DNA of 64,000 nt from Trifolium pratense (Eukaryota > Streptophyta > Magnoliopsida > Fabales > Fabaceae). Below, piece by piece: positions 30,740 to 42,198 of the stretch (its first letter is position 1; each line of letters begins with the position of its first letter). Position numbers and translations under genes: made by a program. The stretch lies in assembly GCF_020283565.1 (NCBI RefSeq), contig NC_060060.1, forward strand, positions 31,496,001 to 31,560,000, given 5' to 3'. Under the pieces are notes generated by a model. The model saw only the letters and a program-made list of their open reading frames with translations. It did not search any database and was not told where the DNA came from.

Positions 30740-32530
30740 GATTAAAAGCTTCAATGCTCTAGATGGAAGACATTCTGTCAGTTGTTGCAATTTACGGGGG
30801 TCTAGTTTCTGCTCTGTCACAACAGGTTGCTTCGTCACAGTAAGCATCCGAGAGACATAGTCCACAGTCCAACCTTGCTGTAGCACATCTGCAATCATAC
30901 AATCAAACAGTCTTTGTTTCAGTTTCTAAGATAACTGTAAGTAATTGACATGTTCACCTCTAGCCAGCAAGATTCACCACAACTAGTACATTGAATCAGT
31001 GCTGTCAAATAGTAGATTGTTCAAATTCCACCATGCAACGGCGTTAGAGTGCTGCTGTTGCTGCAATTTGACAACAATATGTGCTAAAACGAGCATTGTG
31101 AAACAACAGCGGTTTGTCATAATTCCGTTACATTATAACCGCTATTTGACAACACTGATTAACTATCAAGAGACAATAATCAAGTTGGCTTGGGCTTCGA
31201 GTATAATTTTTGAGAAGTTTCCAATTAGTACTCTTTCTAGTAGAGGAAAAAGTTAAAACTAGTAATATTTGATAATGCAGAGAAGTTGTAATCTTCAATT
31301 CATTTTTAAATTCCTTTTGGTTCCTTTATCAGCTATCAGCTATGACTACATAAATTTCCTTGATTACATCACATGGTGCATGATGAACCTTCTAACACAT
31401 TCTCTTATTGGCCATCACATTTTAGCATACCATTTTGATGAGCTACTTTACAGTCTACACAGGAAACTACCAATACTTAATTATATACGGTAGATGAAGG
31501 GAATTGGAATCCAAGTGCAAGATTCAAAGGAGTATTTCCAGTTCAAGAGTAAAAGAATAGGTGCCAAACATTAATTAACTTCATACATATAAGCAGAAAA
31601 ATGTTTGCCTTCAAAGGTTGACCCCAATCAGGGTATATTAAAAACATCATTGCCTTCAAATTATCAGGTCAACATTGTTTATGATCCAAGAGGTGCTAAC
31701 ACAAATAGATATGCATTGTTTAATTAAAAAATGAACGTAAAATTACTTACAACTTGTAGCATCTTCCTCACTCATTCCCAGAAATAAAGCAGCATCTTCA
31801 ACACTTATTGTAGAATAAGCAGATACAAGCAGCTGAAAAACCTCCTTTGTGTAAAGTTATGGAAACACCATATTGGTATTAACATTTACTACGTATTAGA
31901 AAGAAAATAAAAATGTAAAATGCTTGTGCACTTAAACTGCTTAAATTTAATATAACAATTACAGAAGTGGTACATTACTAGTTTACTGTATTGAATGGTA
32001 CCCTTGGCACGGATATGGATATGCTGCAGTAATAAATGCACGCAGTTACACGCTGTAATCGATCTAGGCCATTGATTTATCATCGGACGGTTTATATTAC
32101 ATATACATTAAAATAATCCTGACCATTGATCGACATCCAACGGCTGCTGCTGTAACTGCGTCAACGCAGTTACAGCAGGAAATCTGCTTCCCCCTTGGCA
32201 CCATTGTCAACGGTACACGTTAGCCTAAGAAATTACATTGTTCAACTACATTGTTAGATATTTGTATATGCAAAGGGAAGTCCAGCCAAGCCAAAAACAG
32301 GTGAGAATCAATGTTCTTCCCAAGTTCAAACTATAACACAATTTTTTCCACCAAACTAATTAAACTTTTGGCAAAATGCTTGCCTGGGAAAGCAGCAACA
32401 AAATCCTGGAGACCCTGACTCCACTAAAAACCACGGATTGCCTCATGTACTCCACCATAGTTCCGTAACCAAAGTTGCTTTCTTTGATTGAGGAAGGTAT
32501 AGTTTTCCATAGAAAACGAGCACTGTTTCT
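30740..32530 (-). pseudogene. CSN8 partial copy, exons 3-5, broken (block 3)
   Basis: Exon 5 (about 30756-30890) reads 'VLQQGWTVDYVSRMLTV' and 'QPVVTEQKLDP' but loses two bases near the end, replacing 'TEYVFHLEH' by 'TECLPSRALK' and running on. Exon 4 (31751-31856) has lost its 3' splice site: the intact ccag before AGCTTTAC has become ccataact. Exon 3 (about 32381-32530) lacks roughly 40 bases between two gttg repeats. Exons 1-2 are absent. Three independent lesions make this a clear pseudogene. Confidence 0.85.
32011..32191. mobile_element. Small MITE (181 bp) with empty-site proof
   Basis: Inserted into the CSN8-derived intron of block 3. The 10-bp duplication cccttggcac flanks it at 32001-32010 and 32192-32201, and the matching place in the CSN8 gene (18118-18135) has one uninterrupted copy of the site. 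The ends ggatatggatatgctgc and gcaggaaatctgcttcc are only weakly inverted. The 9-10 bp duplication suggests a Mutator-like origin. The insertion postdates the block duplication. Confidence 0.85.
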
Positions 32531-32744
32531 GCAATATCACATCAGAAAACATCAAAACCTAAAATCAAAAAAAGAAAGTGAAAGCCATAACATATAACCA
32601 ACCCCATCCCTTCCAAAATATTGGTCCTAACCGCTTGTAGCATAAGCGCTACTCCATATGAGTACTTATGCATAAGCTATTTCTATAACAAAAAATAAAA
32701 TAAATTCAAACTGTTTGCATATAAACTACAAATCTGTGAACCAT

Positions 32745-32935
32745 AGAGACTCCTCGAATTAGGCGTGTCCCGGTGTCAGACACTGCGTGTCCCGGTGTCA
32801 GACACGCGTCAGTGTCTGACACCGACACAACACCGGAACTTATGATTACATTGAATTGTCTTTTTTTTTTTTTCAAATTATTATTGGTGTGGACGTGTCA
32901 GTGTGTCGTGTCCGTGCTTCATAGCTACAAACTGT
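32745..32935. repeat. Dispersed repeat with 'ggtgtcagacac' motifs, copy 1
   Basis: Starts near cctcgaattaggcgtgtccc, contains tandem and inverted gtgtcagacac / gtgtctgacac motifs, a tgattacattgaattgt phrase and attattggtgtggac, and ends near gtgtccgtgcttcatag. A shorter relative lies at 44893-45016. Probably a MITE; a ctacaaa heptamer flanks it on both sides. Confidence 0.55.
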
Positions 32936-35153
32936 TTTCATAAACTATCCTAGACAAATTTTGGAATTAAGCTCAAAACAGTTTATGGATGGTTTCATAA
33001 GTCTCACAAGTATTTATGCCGGTAGTTAAACTCAAATAAGTCAAACGCATGGATACTTTAGGTTTTACAAAGAAAAGAAATGATTCACGAATTCATACAT
33101 TTTCTTCACTTCACCATTTTCTCTCGAACGCATGGATACTTTAGGTTTTGTGAATTTTGTTTATGAATTGTGACCCTTATTCCAACCAAAGGAACTACTA
33201 TTTATAGGCACAAGAATGGACAACTGTTTGTGCAAACGTGTTTCGCCAGCTCTCTGAACGCATGAACCCACGATCTCTTGATCACGCTTGAAAAGAGTAA
33301 CTGCTTTTTTAGCTCCAACTGTCGCTCGAATCCAGCCTTCGAACCCTTGTTATTTCCTGCTGAAAATAATGAAAATAATTCTAAGTCCAAAACACCTTTG
33401 AATACTAAGATTCGAAAACCCCATTCGATGACAATTTTACCTTTTTGTTAATAAAAGATTTTATGAAATTAAGACTTTAAATAAGCTTAATTAGGTAATT
33501 TAATCACATTTTCATATCTTTTATTAACTTATTTAATACGTTCATTTTGGACCGTCATGGATACATTCCATTTATTATTTCCATTCATTTAATTTAGTCG
33601 CGTATTTAAGATGACGCACCAAATTAGCATTAAATTCATATGGACAAAAATTCGAGATAACACTTAAACTAAATAAGTTGACGTAAAAACTCAATTCTGA
33701 CAACCTTAGTCATGTTGAACAGTGTCTATGAGACACTTGTTAAACATACTAAAAATAGAAATAAAAAATAAATTAATGTTGATAGACAACTTTTTTACAC
33801 TTTCATTGTATTGAATACATCAATTTCAAGACATAATTTCTTTGTTTATATGGTTAATTAGTGTCTTGGGGGTATTGTTTAGCATTTAAAAAAAAAAACC
33901 TTGAAAATGTGCATGAGTATATAACAAAATTATACAAAATTAGGAAAGTGATTTATTCAACACGATGGTCAACTGTTCCTTTCTTTGCATTAAGTGTATA
34001 TGATCCACAGTAAAATCAAGTGTATATGATCCACAGTAAAATCTATACATTTGCTCAATCCAATGGTCCACATTAAAATAAATAAACTTGTGCATCATGC
34101 ACATATTTTATGCTAAACCCCACCGAAAATTAGAAGTTACAATTATCCTATATGGTTTCATTAAAATTTCATGAGTTTTTTAAACGGGGGACTCCGCACA
34201 CACCGTTAACTATCACATACGCGCCGACGTCTGATTGGTTCGGGTTGGGCCTAGCTTGGGCCTTGGAAATTTTTTTTTTTTTTTTTTATTATGTGTGCGC
34301 ATGTTTATCCGTTTTATTTTCGTACATGTTTCTTGTGCTGCAAGACCAAGTCAAAAATATCTATATGCTTCACTGTGTCAACACATATCCGTTTGCGCTC
34401 CATTCAACTGAAGTCAGTTACGACATGCGGCCTAAAAATCTGATCACGTTTTCACTTGGTCCTGTCCGATATGCGTTAACTGGTCGGCTTAAGCTCACAC
34501 GAATTCCTCTCTTTCAGTTTCCTCACTTGCTCCATAAATAGCAGACCTCCGTTCTCATAATTTTTTACTCCAGATTTCCTACATTTCGAAATATATCTCT
34601 CTTCCTTTCTCTACTCACTTCAACTCATAAAAAATTTCTTTTTTATTGTTTCATACAGTGACTTTGTCATATCGAATTGATCTTCGTATCAATATTAGAG
34701 TGGTTCATCGAACCATAGAAGGTGTATTTCCGCTTGATTTCTATCGTGCAGTAGTCAATCAGTATTCGGTTTGAACTAGACTAGTGCTGTGAAACGTCTT
34801 AAAAAGAGGGACCTAGTCTACGACTCAACCCGGTAATTTTTTCGGTGGCTGATTTTTTAAAATGAATTTTTCTAAATTCAAAAACAGCAAATATTGGTTT
34901 ATTAAAATTGTTTACTCCTAATACACTCACTTGTGCTCTTTTGGACATCCATAATGCGACTCGAGTGACTTGATATTGAAGAAGAAAATTATGCAAAACT
35001 ACATTGTGCAAAGAAAGACGGCAAAGGATACATTCCTGATCAGGGGTGAGATTGGAATGCAGAGCATCCCCAATGCGGTCCACAATAGCTGAGGTAGTTA
35101 AGGAGTAATAGCACATAAGAGGCCTTTTATTATAACTGGGCTTACTAGGGGTG
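32936..35153. other. Intergenic, no supported gene
   Basis: Contains a direct repeat of aacgcatggatactttaggt (near 33047 and 33127), a T tract of about 20 near 34269 and a TATA-like ccataaatag near 34531 followed by pyrimidine-rich leader-like sequence. The longest open frame (34152-34541, plus) has no domain and is interrupted in composition by the T tract. Parts of 34150-34810 and 33170-33420 may be LTR remnants, but no LTR pair or polyprotein was found. Confidence 0.35.
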
Positions 35154-35762
35154 CTCAAATTCAAACCAATCTAAATAAAAACCGAAAATCGATCCAAAAA
35201 ACCGAAAATCGCAAAAAACCGAAGTTTTTTGGATGTGTTTGGATGTTCTTTTGTGAAAACCGCGGGATCGGATCGGATTTCGGATTGATTTCTTAAAACC
35301 GATCCAAACCTAACCAAACCGCATACATATATTTTAATATTTATTTATCTTTTTATTAGTATAAATATATATTGCATTAACCTTTTTTTTTCATTTTAAA
35401 TTTTGTTAATACTATATGTTAGTTTAATTTAATCTAATTTTTTTTACTTTTTATATGTTTCGAATATAATTGGTAATTGTCATTCCAAAATATTATTTTT
35501 CAATATATTATATGTTACATTAAACTTAATATTTATTTTGTTAAAAATGTCAAACTATTATTTTGTAGCGTTTTTTATAATATTTATATTTATTAAAAAA
35601 AATTACAATTTATAATTTGGATATCCAAAAACCGATCCAAATTAAACCGCATAATATTGGATCGGATTGTATCGGATTTTTTTTATTTGTCATCCAAAAC
35701 CGAAGCAAACCGCAAATGAATTTATTTTTGGATCGGATGAGTTTTTGCCTCAAAACCGATGG
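35154..35762. mobile_element. hAT-like MITE, 'aaccgaaaatcg' family
   Basis: Begins taggggtgctcaaattc and carries dense aaccgaaaatcg / ggatcggatt motifs near both ends around an AT-rich middle, like the 4530-5225 element in layout but a different subfamily. The right end breaks off at gcctcaaaaccgat, where another inverted-repeat element begins, so no target duplication can be shown. Confidence 0.6.
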
Positions 35763-35764
35763 TG

Positions 35765-36537
35765 ACAATTATACTCTCACCCCTACAAATTATTTTTATT
35801 TCCATCTTTACCCTTTTTATCATGTGAGTTCACTCCTGTACTAACCGGGAACACTTATAACCAATATGAGTTAGGAACCGGAAAAATCCAAGAAAAGAAT
35901 TCCAGAAGGTTGGCATCTAAACCAGAACACTTCAAAACGTTAGTGATACTGGTCTTTGGAAGAAATGCATAGCCCCCAAACGTTAGTGCAAATGGCTTCC
36001 CTATGGAGCCTTCTCAACTCAAGATTTAGCGTCGGAAAGAGAACTCAACGTCATGAGAGAAGAAGAAAAAAGAAAGATGGGTCTTAAAATAACATGACCC
36101 ATCAATTGAATCTGACTTTGAAAGTGTTGTGGCTGATGCAAGTATGCAAGAAGTAGCTTCATTGATCCCTGAAACAAATAATTTTGATGTTTTATGCTAA
36201 TAAAAATATACTAATAAAAATATATTTAACTTTTGAATGCTTCCAAAGACCAACGGCAGCAAGCCGTAGCTTGGTGGAAGCCACAAGATTTACCTAATAA
36301 AAATATACTAAACATGAAAGATCTAGCGGATGATATCAGATCCAAATAAAAAAGCAATGAAAACCTAAAAATGTATACCAGACCTCTTTTGTCTATGTGT
36401 TCCGGTAAAATAGTATTTTTTCAAAAAAATTGCATACTGAAAAGTTTTGGAAATTTGTAAAAAAAGTAGAGTTTTAATTTATATATAAGGGTAAAATTGT
36501 CAGGACACTCAAAATGTAGGGGTGAGAGTATAATTGT
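35765..36537. mobile_element. Inverted-repeat element abutting the hAT MITE
   Basis: A perfect 23-bp inverted repeat: 35765-35787 (core attatactctcacccctac) pairs with 36515-36537. The similarity extends imperfectly inward through 'ttaccctt'. The arms bound about 730 bases that include aagaagaaaaaagaaag and other purine-rich sequence but no domain. It was probably a separate insertion into the end of the preceding element. Confidence 0.6.
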
Positions 36538-36579
36538 TGGGATAGAAAGAAAAAAAAAATTCTATTTTGAGATTGTTTT

Positions 36580-36800
36580 TGCCGTTCCACGTGTTTCTAT
36601 TTTTACTCTTCCGCTACTTAGCAGACATTATAAAAATAATTATAAAAATGAGAAATTTTTGAGAAGTTTTATAAATGTCGTTCGCTGCTTAAGTATCGTA
36701 TGTTATTAAAAAAGAATTTGATATGGTGATTTTGGGGGTATAAATGTCGTTCGCTGCTTAAATATCATAAGTTTTATAAATGTCGTTCGCTGCTTAAGTA
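36580..36800. repeat. Short tandem repeat 'gtcgttcgctgcttaa'
   Basis: Three copies of taaatgtcgttcgctgctta (near 36670, 36738 and 36776) with atcgtatgttattaaa or similar tails, plus a related cgctacttagcagac upstream. Lies just before the TBP block. Confidence 0.65.
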
Positions 36801-37017
36801 TCGTACGTTATTAAAAAAAAATTATTTAAAAAAAAATGGCAAAACAAGATTTGATTAAAAAAAGATTTTTTTGAAGGAAACTGAAGATATTATTACATCA
36901 AATTAGAAAGATTTGATGATTATCACACAAGATTTGATTAAAACAAGATTTCTTTTATTTTTTTGGGCATTATCACATAAAAAACCCAACATGCTAACCC
37001 GATCCAATTCAGACGCC

Positions 37018-37025
37018 TATAAATA
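37018..37025 (+). promoter_or_regulatory. TATA box of the TBP gene
   Basis: TATAAATA inside gacgcctataaatataaag, followed by a ctctcatctttctcc pyrimidine-rich leader. Conserved in both chimeric copies. Confidence 0.6.
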
Positions 37026-37408
37026 TAAAGACATCTTTATTTCCCTCTCATCTTTCTCCGCAACCTATAAAATAATCATCTTTTCAAATTCCTCGCGCTC
37101 TATTCTTCATAGACACAAACCCTAATTCTTCTCTCCAAAAATCAAGGTCTGATTCTGATTTATCTAAATCATCATTCATATATTATATACATACATAAAT
37201 ACCTAATTTTGAGAAAACTTTTGTGATTTCAATTAGATTCATGAAAATTGAAAACCCTTCAATTGATTCCTGATTTTTTCAACCTAAATTGATCGTTTTT
37301 GTGATGAGATGAAAGTGAATAATTAATTATGAAGATGGTATTTTATTTTTTGTTGATGATTGATTAAGCTTATTTTAATTTGTTGTTTATAATAATATAT
37401 TAGTGTAG

Positions 37409-40400
37409 ATGGCTGATCAAGTATTGGAAGGGAGCCAACCTGTAAATCTAAAGAAGCATCCTTCTGGGATTGTGCCTACAATTCAGTGAGCATCTAAACT
37501 ATTAGTTAATATATATGTTATTTCTTAATCAAGTGTTTTATTGTTAAAAAATAGTAACTAATTATTGTTTGATGGGTATGGATAAATATTAGGTTTTGTT
37601 TGTTTCATTTAATAATAATTGGAGAATTTTGAGTTATGGGTTTACTCTTTTTTTGGGTGAGATTATAAGTGAACTGAAATTGTTAGTATCCAACTGAAAT
37701 TGTTAGTATCCAAGTGACCTGAATTTTGTCAATGTTTTTTCTTTTACATTGTATATAGCGAAGTGTCCGGGATGAGATGTATTTGTTAGTCGCTGATTTC
37801 ACAATGATTGTAGCAAGTCCATTAATTACTACTATACGCGGCCAATAAATAGTCGACTAAAGATGGTAGATTCTCATCTTAAGTGTATTTAGTGTACAGA
37901 TAAGATGGTAGATTCTCATCTTAAGTCCATTAATTATTATACGCGGCCAATAAAAGATGGTAGATTTTCATCTTAAGTGTATTTAGTGTACGGATAAGAT
38001 TTTTAGAAATCATTGTACAAAGAGTCCAACAGACAGGCGTTAGCCTAATAGTCAAAGGTAGAAATTGAGAAAAAACTTGTCTTTAGACATCATTCGCGAT
38101 AAGAAGTTATTCCGTTTTTGGTTGACATTACAACATCTATTAATTTTTCTTTTAGTTATCATGTGCTTTGAATTTTGGAACATGTATTAAATTTTCTTCT
38201 CTTTAGAATGGTATATCAGATAGCTTTTTTTTTTCCTTCTATTTACTTTAGCATAAACTAATTACCATGTGTTTTTACTTCCAGAAATATTGTTTCAACA
38301 GTCAATTTGGACACTAAGTTGGATCTCAAAGCATTTGCTCTCCAAGCTCGTAACGCAGAGTACAATCCCAAGGCAAGTTTTATATGTTGATTGTGAATTT
38401 CTTTCCTATACATCTATGATAAGTATGAAAGTGTGCATTGCCTATGCTTCCTTTTTCCTTTGCATTGGAATTGGAAGTGTAGATTAACTTGATGGTTTTA
38501 CTGTTCCTACTATTTGAAAATTCTCGTGTTCCTTTCTGGACTAGAGATGCTTAGTTGTTGTCGCTCTTTTGTTATTAATGTCACTTTTGATATCTATTAC
38601 TTGTTGTCACTCTTTTGTTATTTCCAATTCAATATTCTGCCAATGCAATGAATATGCCTGTTTTAGTGTCACTGATGTTTGTGATGCAATTCTTTGCAGC
38701 GTTTCCCTGCTGTCATTATGAGGATCAGGGAACCAAAAACAACTGCACTTATTTTTGCTAATGGCAAGATGGTATGCTCCTTTGTTGCACTTGCTGCTTC
38801 TGTCATATAAGTGTGTTTTGTTTGTGTTTTTAACATTGTATTCAAATAAAAATTATTGGGAAGTTCTGTGTTGCTTATTATTATTTTTTAGCTGTTTGAT
38901 TCTCTTTTAGAATCCTGGGAGGAGGGTCAATAGACTCTCTTCTCTTAGCTATTTTTAATTTTTGCAGAATTATTATATCTTGTTATTTTAATCATTTATT
39001 ACTAACCTAATTCTTGATTTGATTCACTTCATATAACCATGGTTAATAATTTAAAATTTCTGTCTATTTGCTCATGTCCCTGATGTTCCTTTTGCGAAAC
39101 CATAATAAATTGACATAGTACTTGTGAAGGTTTTCTCTTTCTTTTTATGCTGTTCTGATTTAACTGGTATGCCTAGGTTTGTACTGGAGCTAAGAGTGAG
39201 CATCAGTCTAAATTGGCAGCAAGGAAGGTGCGTTCTTGTTCTTTTATTTGTTAATAACGTCATTCATGCTATGTAAATTATGCTTGATAACCAAGCCATT
39301 TGTGTTAGGTAGATTTGAACTTTAATTCATTTTTTTCAAAATTTATGGTATTTTCTAATTGGTTATTTACTCATGCTTTCAGTATGCCCGTATCATCCAA
39401 AAGCTTGGTTTCAATGCCAAATTTAAGGTACAATATCTACCCTTTCAGATTATCGTAACTGAAAACGTTTCATTAACTTTGGTTAATTTCTGTTTTTTTC
39501 TTAGTACCTAAGTAGTTGCATCTCGATAGTAGTTGATTCCTTCAGCTTTATTTTATAGGATTTCAAGATTGGCAACATTGTCGCCAGTTGTGATGTCAAG
39601 TTCCCCATTCGGTTGGAGAGTGTTGCATATGAACATGGTGCTTTCTGCAGTGTAAGCTATTTTATTACCCCCTCCATTCCTTTTTAATTGTCGTTTTCCT
39701 ATAATACTCGTAACTAGTATTTGTTATCCTATTCCACTCATTTCTCTATCTATAATAAATAGTTACCGGTGTTATTGTCAACAATAATTACTGTCGCATT
39801 GAACTTTGAAAATGACAAATAATAAGAACACAATTCTTCTGCAAAATCGACGCTTAAAAAGGAACTAAGGGTGTGTTTGATTTGCTAAAAAATAGTATCT
39901 CTCTGTCTCTCTCCCTTCAGTACAATTTACTCCTTTGTTCTGTCTGGTATCTTACTATTTTACGAATCAAACGCACTCTGAAGGAGTAAATTTGAGTTTT
40001 TAAAATTGGTTTGGGCTTCTGTTGACTTTTACTTACAATCATATCATCATGCTTGGTGATCACTTGACATAATTTGTATGTGGAGTGAAATAATCTATTA
40101 TAGAAAAATTGTGTTTTGTCTCGAGCACTATTTCAAACTATTGAAGACATTCACTTGGCTGATTCTAAACTAGAGATGCAAAGCCTTTCTCAGGAAGCTA
40201 AACAATCTTTAAAGCTGCTTTGATTTATTTATATATTTGTTGTTTAGCCTTATTCGCTGAATTGCCTAATTGAATTATGAAAAGGTTTAGGAAGCTTTCT
40301 GAAAATTCATATTTTGTATTAATGTCTATAAGTTGAAGAAAATATGCTGAACTCTCTTATATGGGGTGATAGTATGAACCAGAGCTGTTTCCCGGATTAA

Positions 40401-40743
40401 CCTACCAGATGAAGCAACCAAAGGTAGCTTTGAGTATCTTTGTCTCTGGCAAAGTTGTTATAACAGGAGCAAAGGTAATATTTCTATATATAATATAATT
40501 CCCTTTTATTATCCCCCCTGAAAATTCCGGTTCACTCGATTTTATGCATATGTTTTTCATTTTAATAGGTGAGAGATGAGACCTATGCAGCCTTTGAGAA
40601 CATATACCCTTTGCTCAGGAAAAATCAACAATGGTATGGATATATTCTATTATTTGTATATACCGGCTACGCCATCTGTTATGATTTCAATGAATCGCCA
40701 CCATTTTGTGTACTGACATTTCGAATACTGATTTTATGGCAGA
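37409..40743 (+). CDS. TBP: TATA-box-binding protein (TBP), nine exons
   Basis: Exons 37409-37485, 38285-38372, 38700-38771, 39177-39227, 39383-39427, 39559-39651, 40373-40474, 40569-40633 and 40743 onward. The frame closes at 197 residues. The last intron splits the stop codon (TG at 40632-40633, A at 40743), and intron 2 has a GC donor (AAG/GCAAGT). Both TBP half-repeats are visible: '[19 protein letters not shown]' and '[19 protein letters not shown]', with all four intercalating Phe kept. TBP nucleates TFIID/B/IIIB complexes at promoters in the nucleus. Unlike the usual ~200-residue plant form, the C-terminus reads '[11 protein letters not shown]', lacking three residues (TEF), and many positions differ (T, Q, A and S in the second repeat), so it is a diverged paralogue. 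Confidence 0.93.
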
Positions 40744-42198
40744 TTTTTGTCAAAAGCAGGAGCAGTTTTCTCGTGGAAAAGCTTGATGTCGAATTGTATA
40801 TAACTAAGACAAAGGAGATAGCCGTTGAATTGATAAAATTAAAATTTTCTGACAGTTGACTCTCATGAAGTTTTAAACCGTTTTCATATGGTTTTACTTT
40901 CAGTTACCAAAGTTAAAACCATTATTTGAATGGCGTTTAAACATTTGCTCCTGCATTACAGTTTTGTAGTTGATTTGAACTTGTAAAAAAAAGCACTTTC
41001 TTTTTGAACTATGAAGTTTATAGATTGTTTAGTTCTAAATCTTTTGTTCAACTTGTAGCTTTTATTTCTTTAGTATTAAATCTTGATATTTCTTATATTG
41101 TAAGACTAAGTAAGATATGATACAATCCATCAACTTTGAATCGTGAAGGGATCTTTCATTTCAAAATTTTGGATACATTTTTTTATCTTTGTTTAGGGTG
41201 AACCAATAAAACAATGAAGTTGACCCCAGGAGTTGGACAAATATCCTTTTGAAATTTTAAATCATGTCATTTGAAATATAGAGACAATGTATTATTGCTT
41301 ATAGTTGGCTATTTAGACATGTTCACAAGTTATAAATCTCATCTTTAAAAAACTATCACCAACTTTGTTATATTGAAGCTCTACATTGAATCTAAGCAAA
41401 ACCAAATTACCATTGTAAATTCAATATAGAGCTATTTAATGATTTATAACCAAATTACCACTATAGTACAAAGTAACGGAATAATTTATCAATGTCAAAG
41501 TTATTTAGCTAAGCTAAAAATATTTTGCTAACCAATGTCAAAGACTACTCAAGACCTGTTTTTATTTTTTGGTACATAAAAAAAGTAACGGAATAATTTC
41601 ATTAAATAAATAAACTACAACTAATGGAATAATTTTATTAAATATACTAGTACAATTTATCATCAACATGAAACAAATCAAATGTACCATAATTTTTTCT
41701 TGATAGATCAAATGAACCATAAATTAATCAAAACACATTATAGTCCAAAGAAGTTATAGAAAAAACTTTAAAGCTCTTTACAAAAGCGAAAACTGAAGGT
41801 GACAAAAAAGGTTGGAAGAAAGAAAAGTGTGGAGGTTTGGCTGAGAGAGTGTGTGTTTTATCAAAAGCTATAACTCAGATGCCTCACCCCACTGATTTGA
41901 TTAACTTTACAGTTTGCAAGTTGTTCCACAGATGTGTTTTTCCTTCCAATGGAAGTAAACAAATAAAAAGTTTATGCAAAATTCTTATAACAAAATGTTT
42001 AGGGACATAATTTAATATATTTTCCAAAAAACCACCTTTGACTATGGAGTTAAACAATTTGTTGAGACTCCTTTGATAGCCATTGTAAATTCAGTATCTC
42101 CTCTAACTATTTTTCCTACTCATTTCTTCTTAAAATTAATCGAAGAAATGAGTCGAGGGAGAAATTAAGGACATTTGACAGCGTCAACAAGAATGATA
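40744..42198. other. TBP 3' flank and intergenic DNA
   Basis: The first few hundred bases are the likely TBP 3' UTR. From about 41590 the sequence is shared with block 2 (25300 onward), including ggttggaagaaagaaa and tttgattaactttacagttt. No gene is seen on either strand. Confidence 0.5.

Larger units (their letters stand above)
27775..32720. repeat. Duplicated block 3 (TBP 5' part + gene 1 tail + CSN8 exons 3-5)
   Basis: 27775-29657 parallels 21361-23053 and the TBP gene. 29672-32720 parallels the gene 1 tail and CSN8 locus from 15560 to about 19140. It is longer on the CSN8 side than block 2. Both blocks have the same fusion point, so the fusion arose once and was then copied. The block is broken by a small MITE at 32011-32191 and has several deletions. 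Confidence 0.85.

Noticed and set aside
34152..34541. 129-codon open frame on the plus strand
   Set aside because: No domain, built partly from a T tract (Phe run) and promoter-like AT-rich DNA.
40569..40859. TBP read-through end with 75 extra residues
   Set aside because: The in-frame extension is intronic: splicing at ATG/GTATGG to CAG/ATTTTT makes a TGA right after RKNQQ, the normal TBP end.
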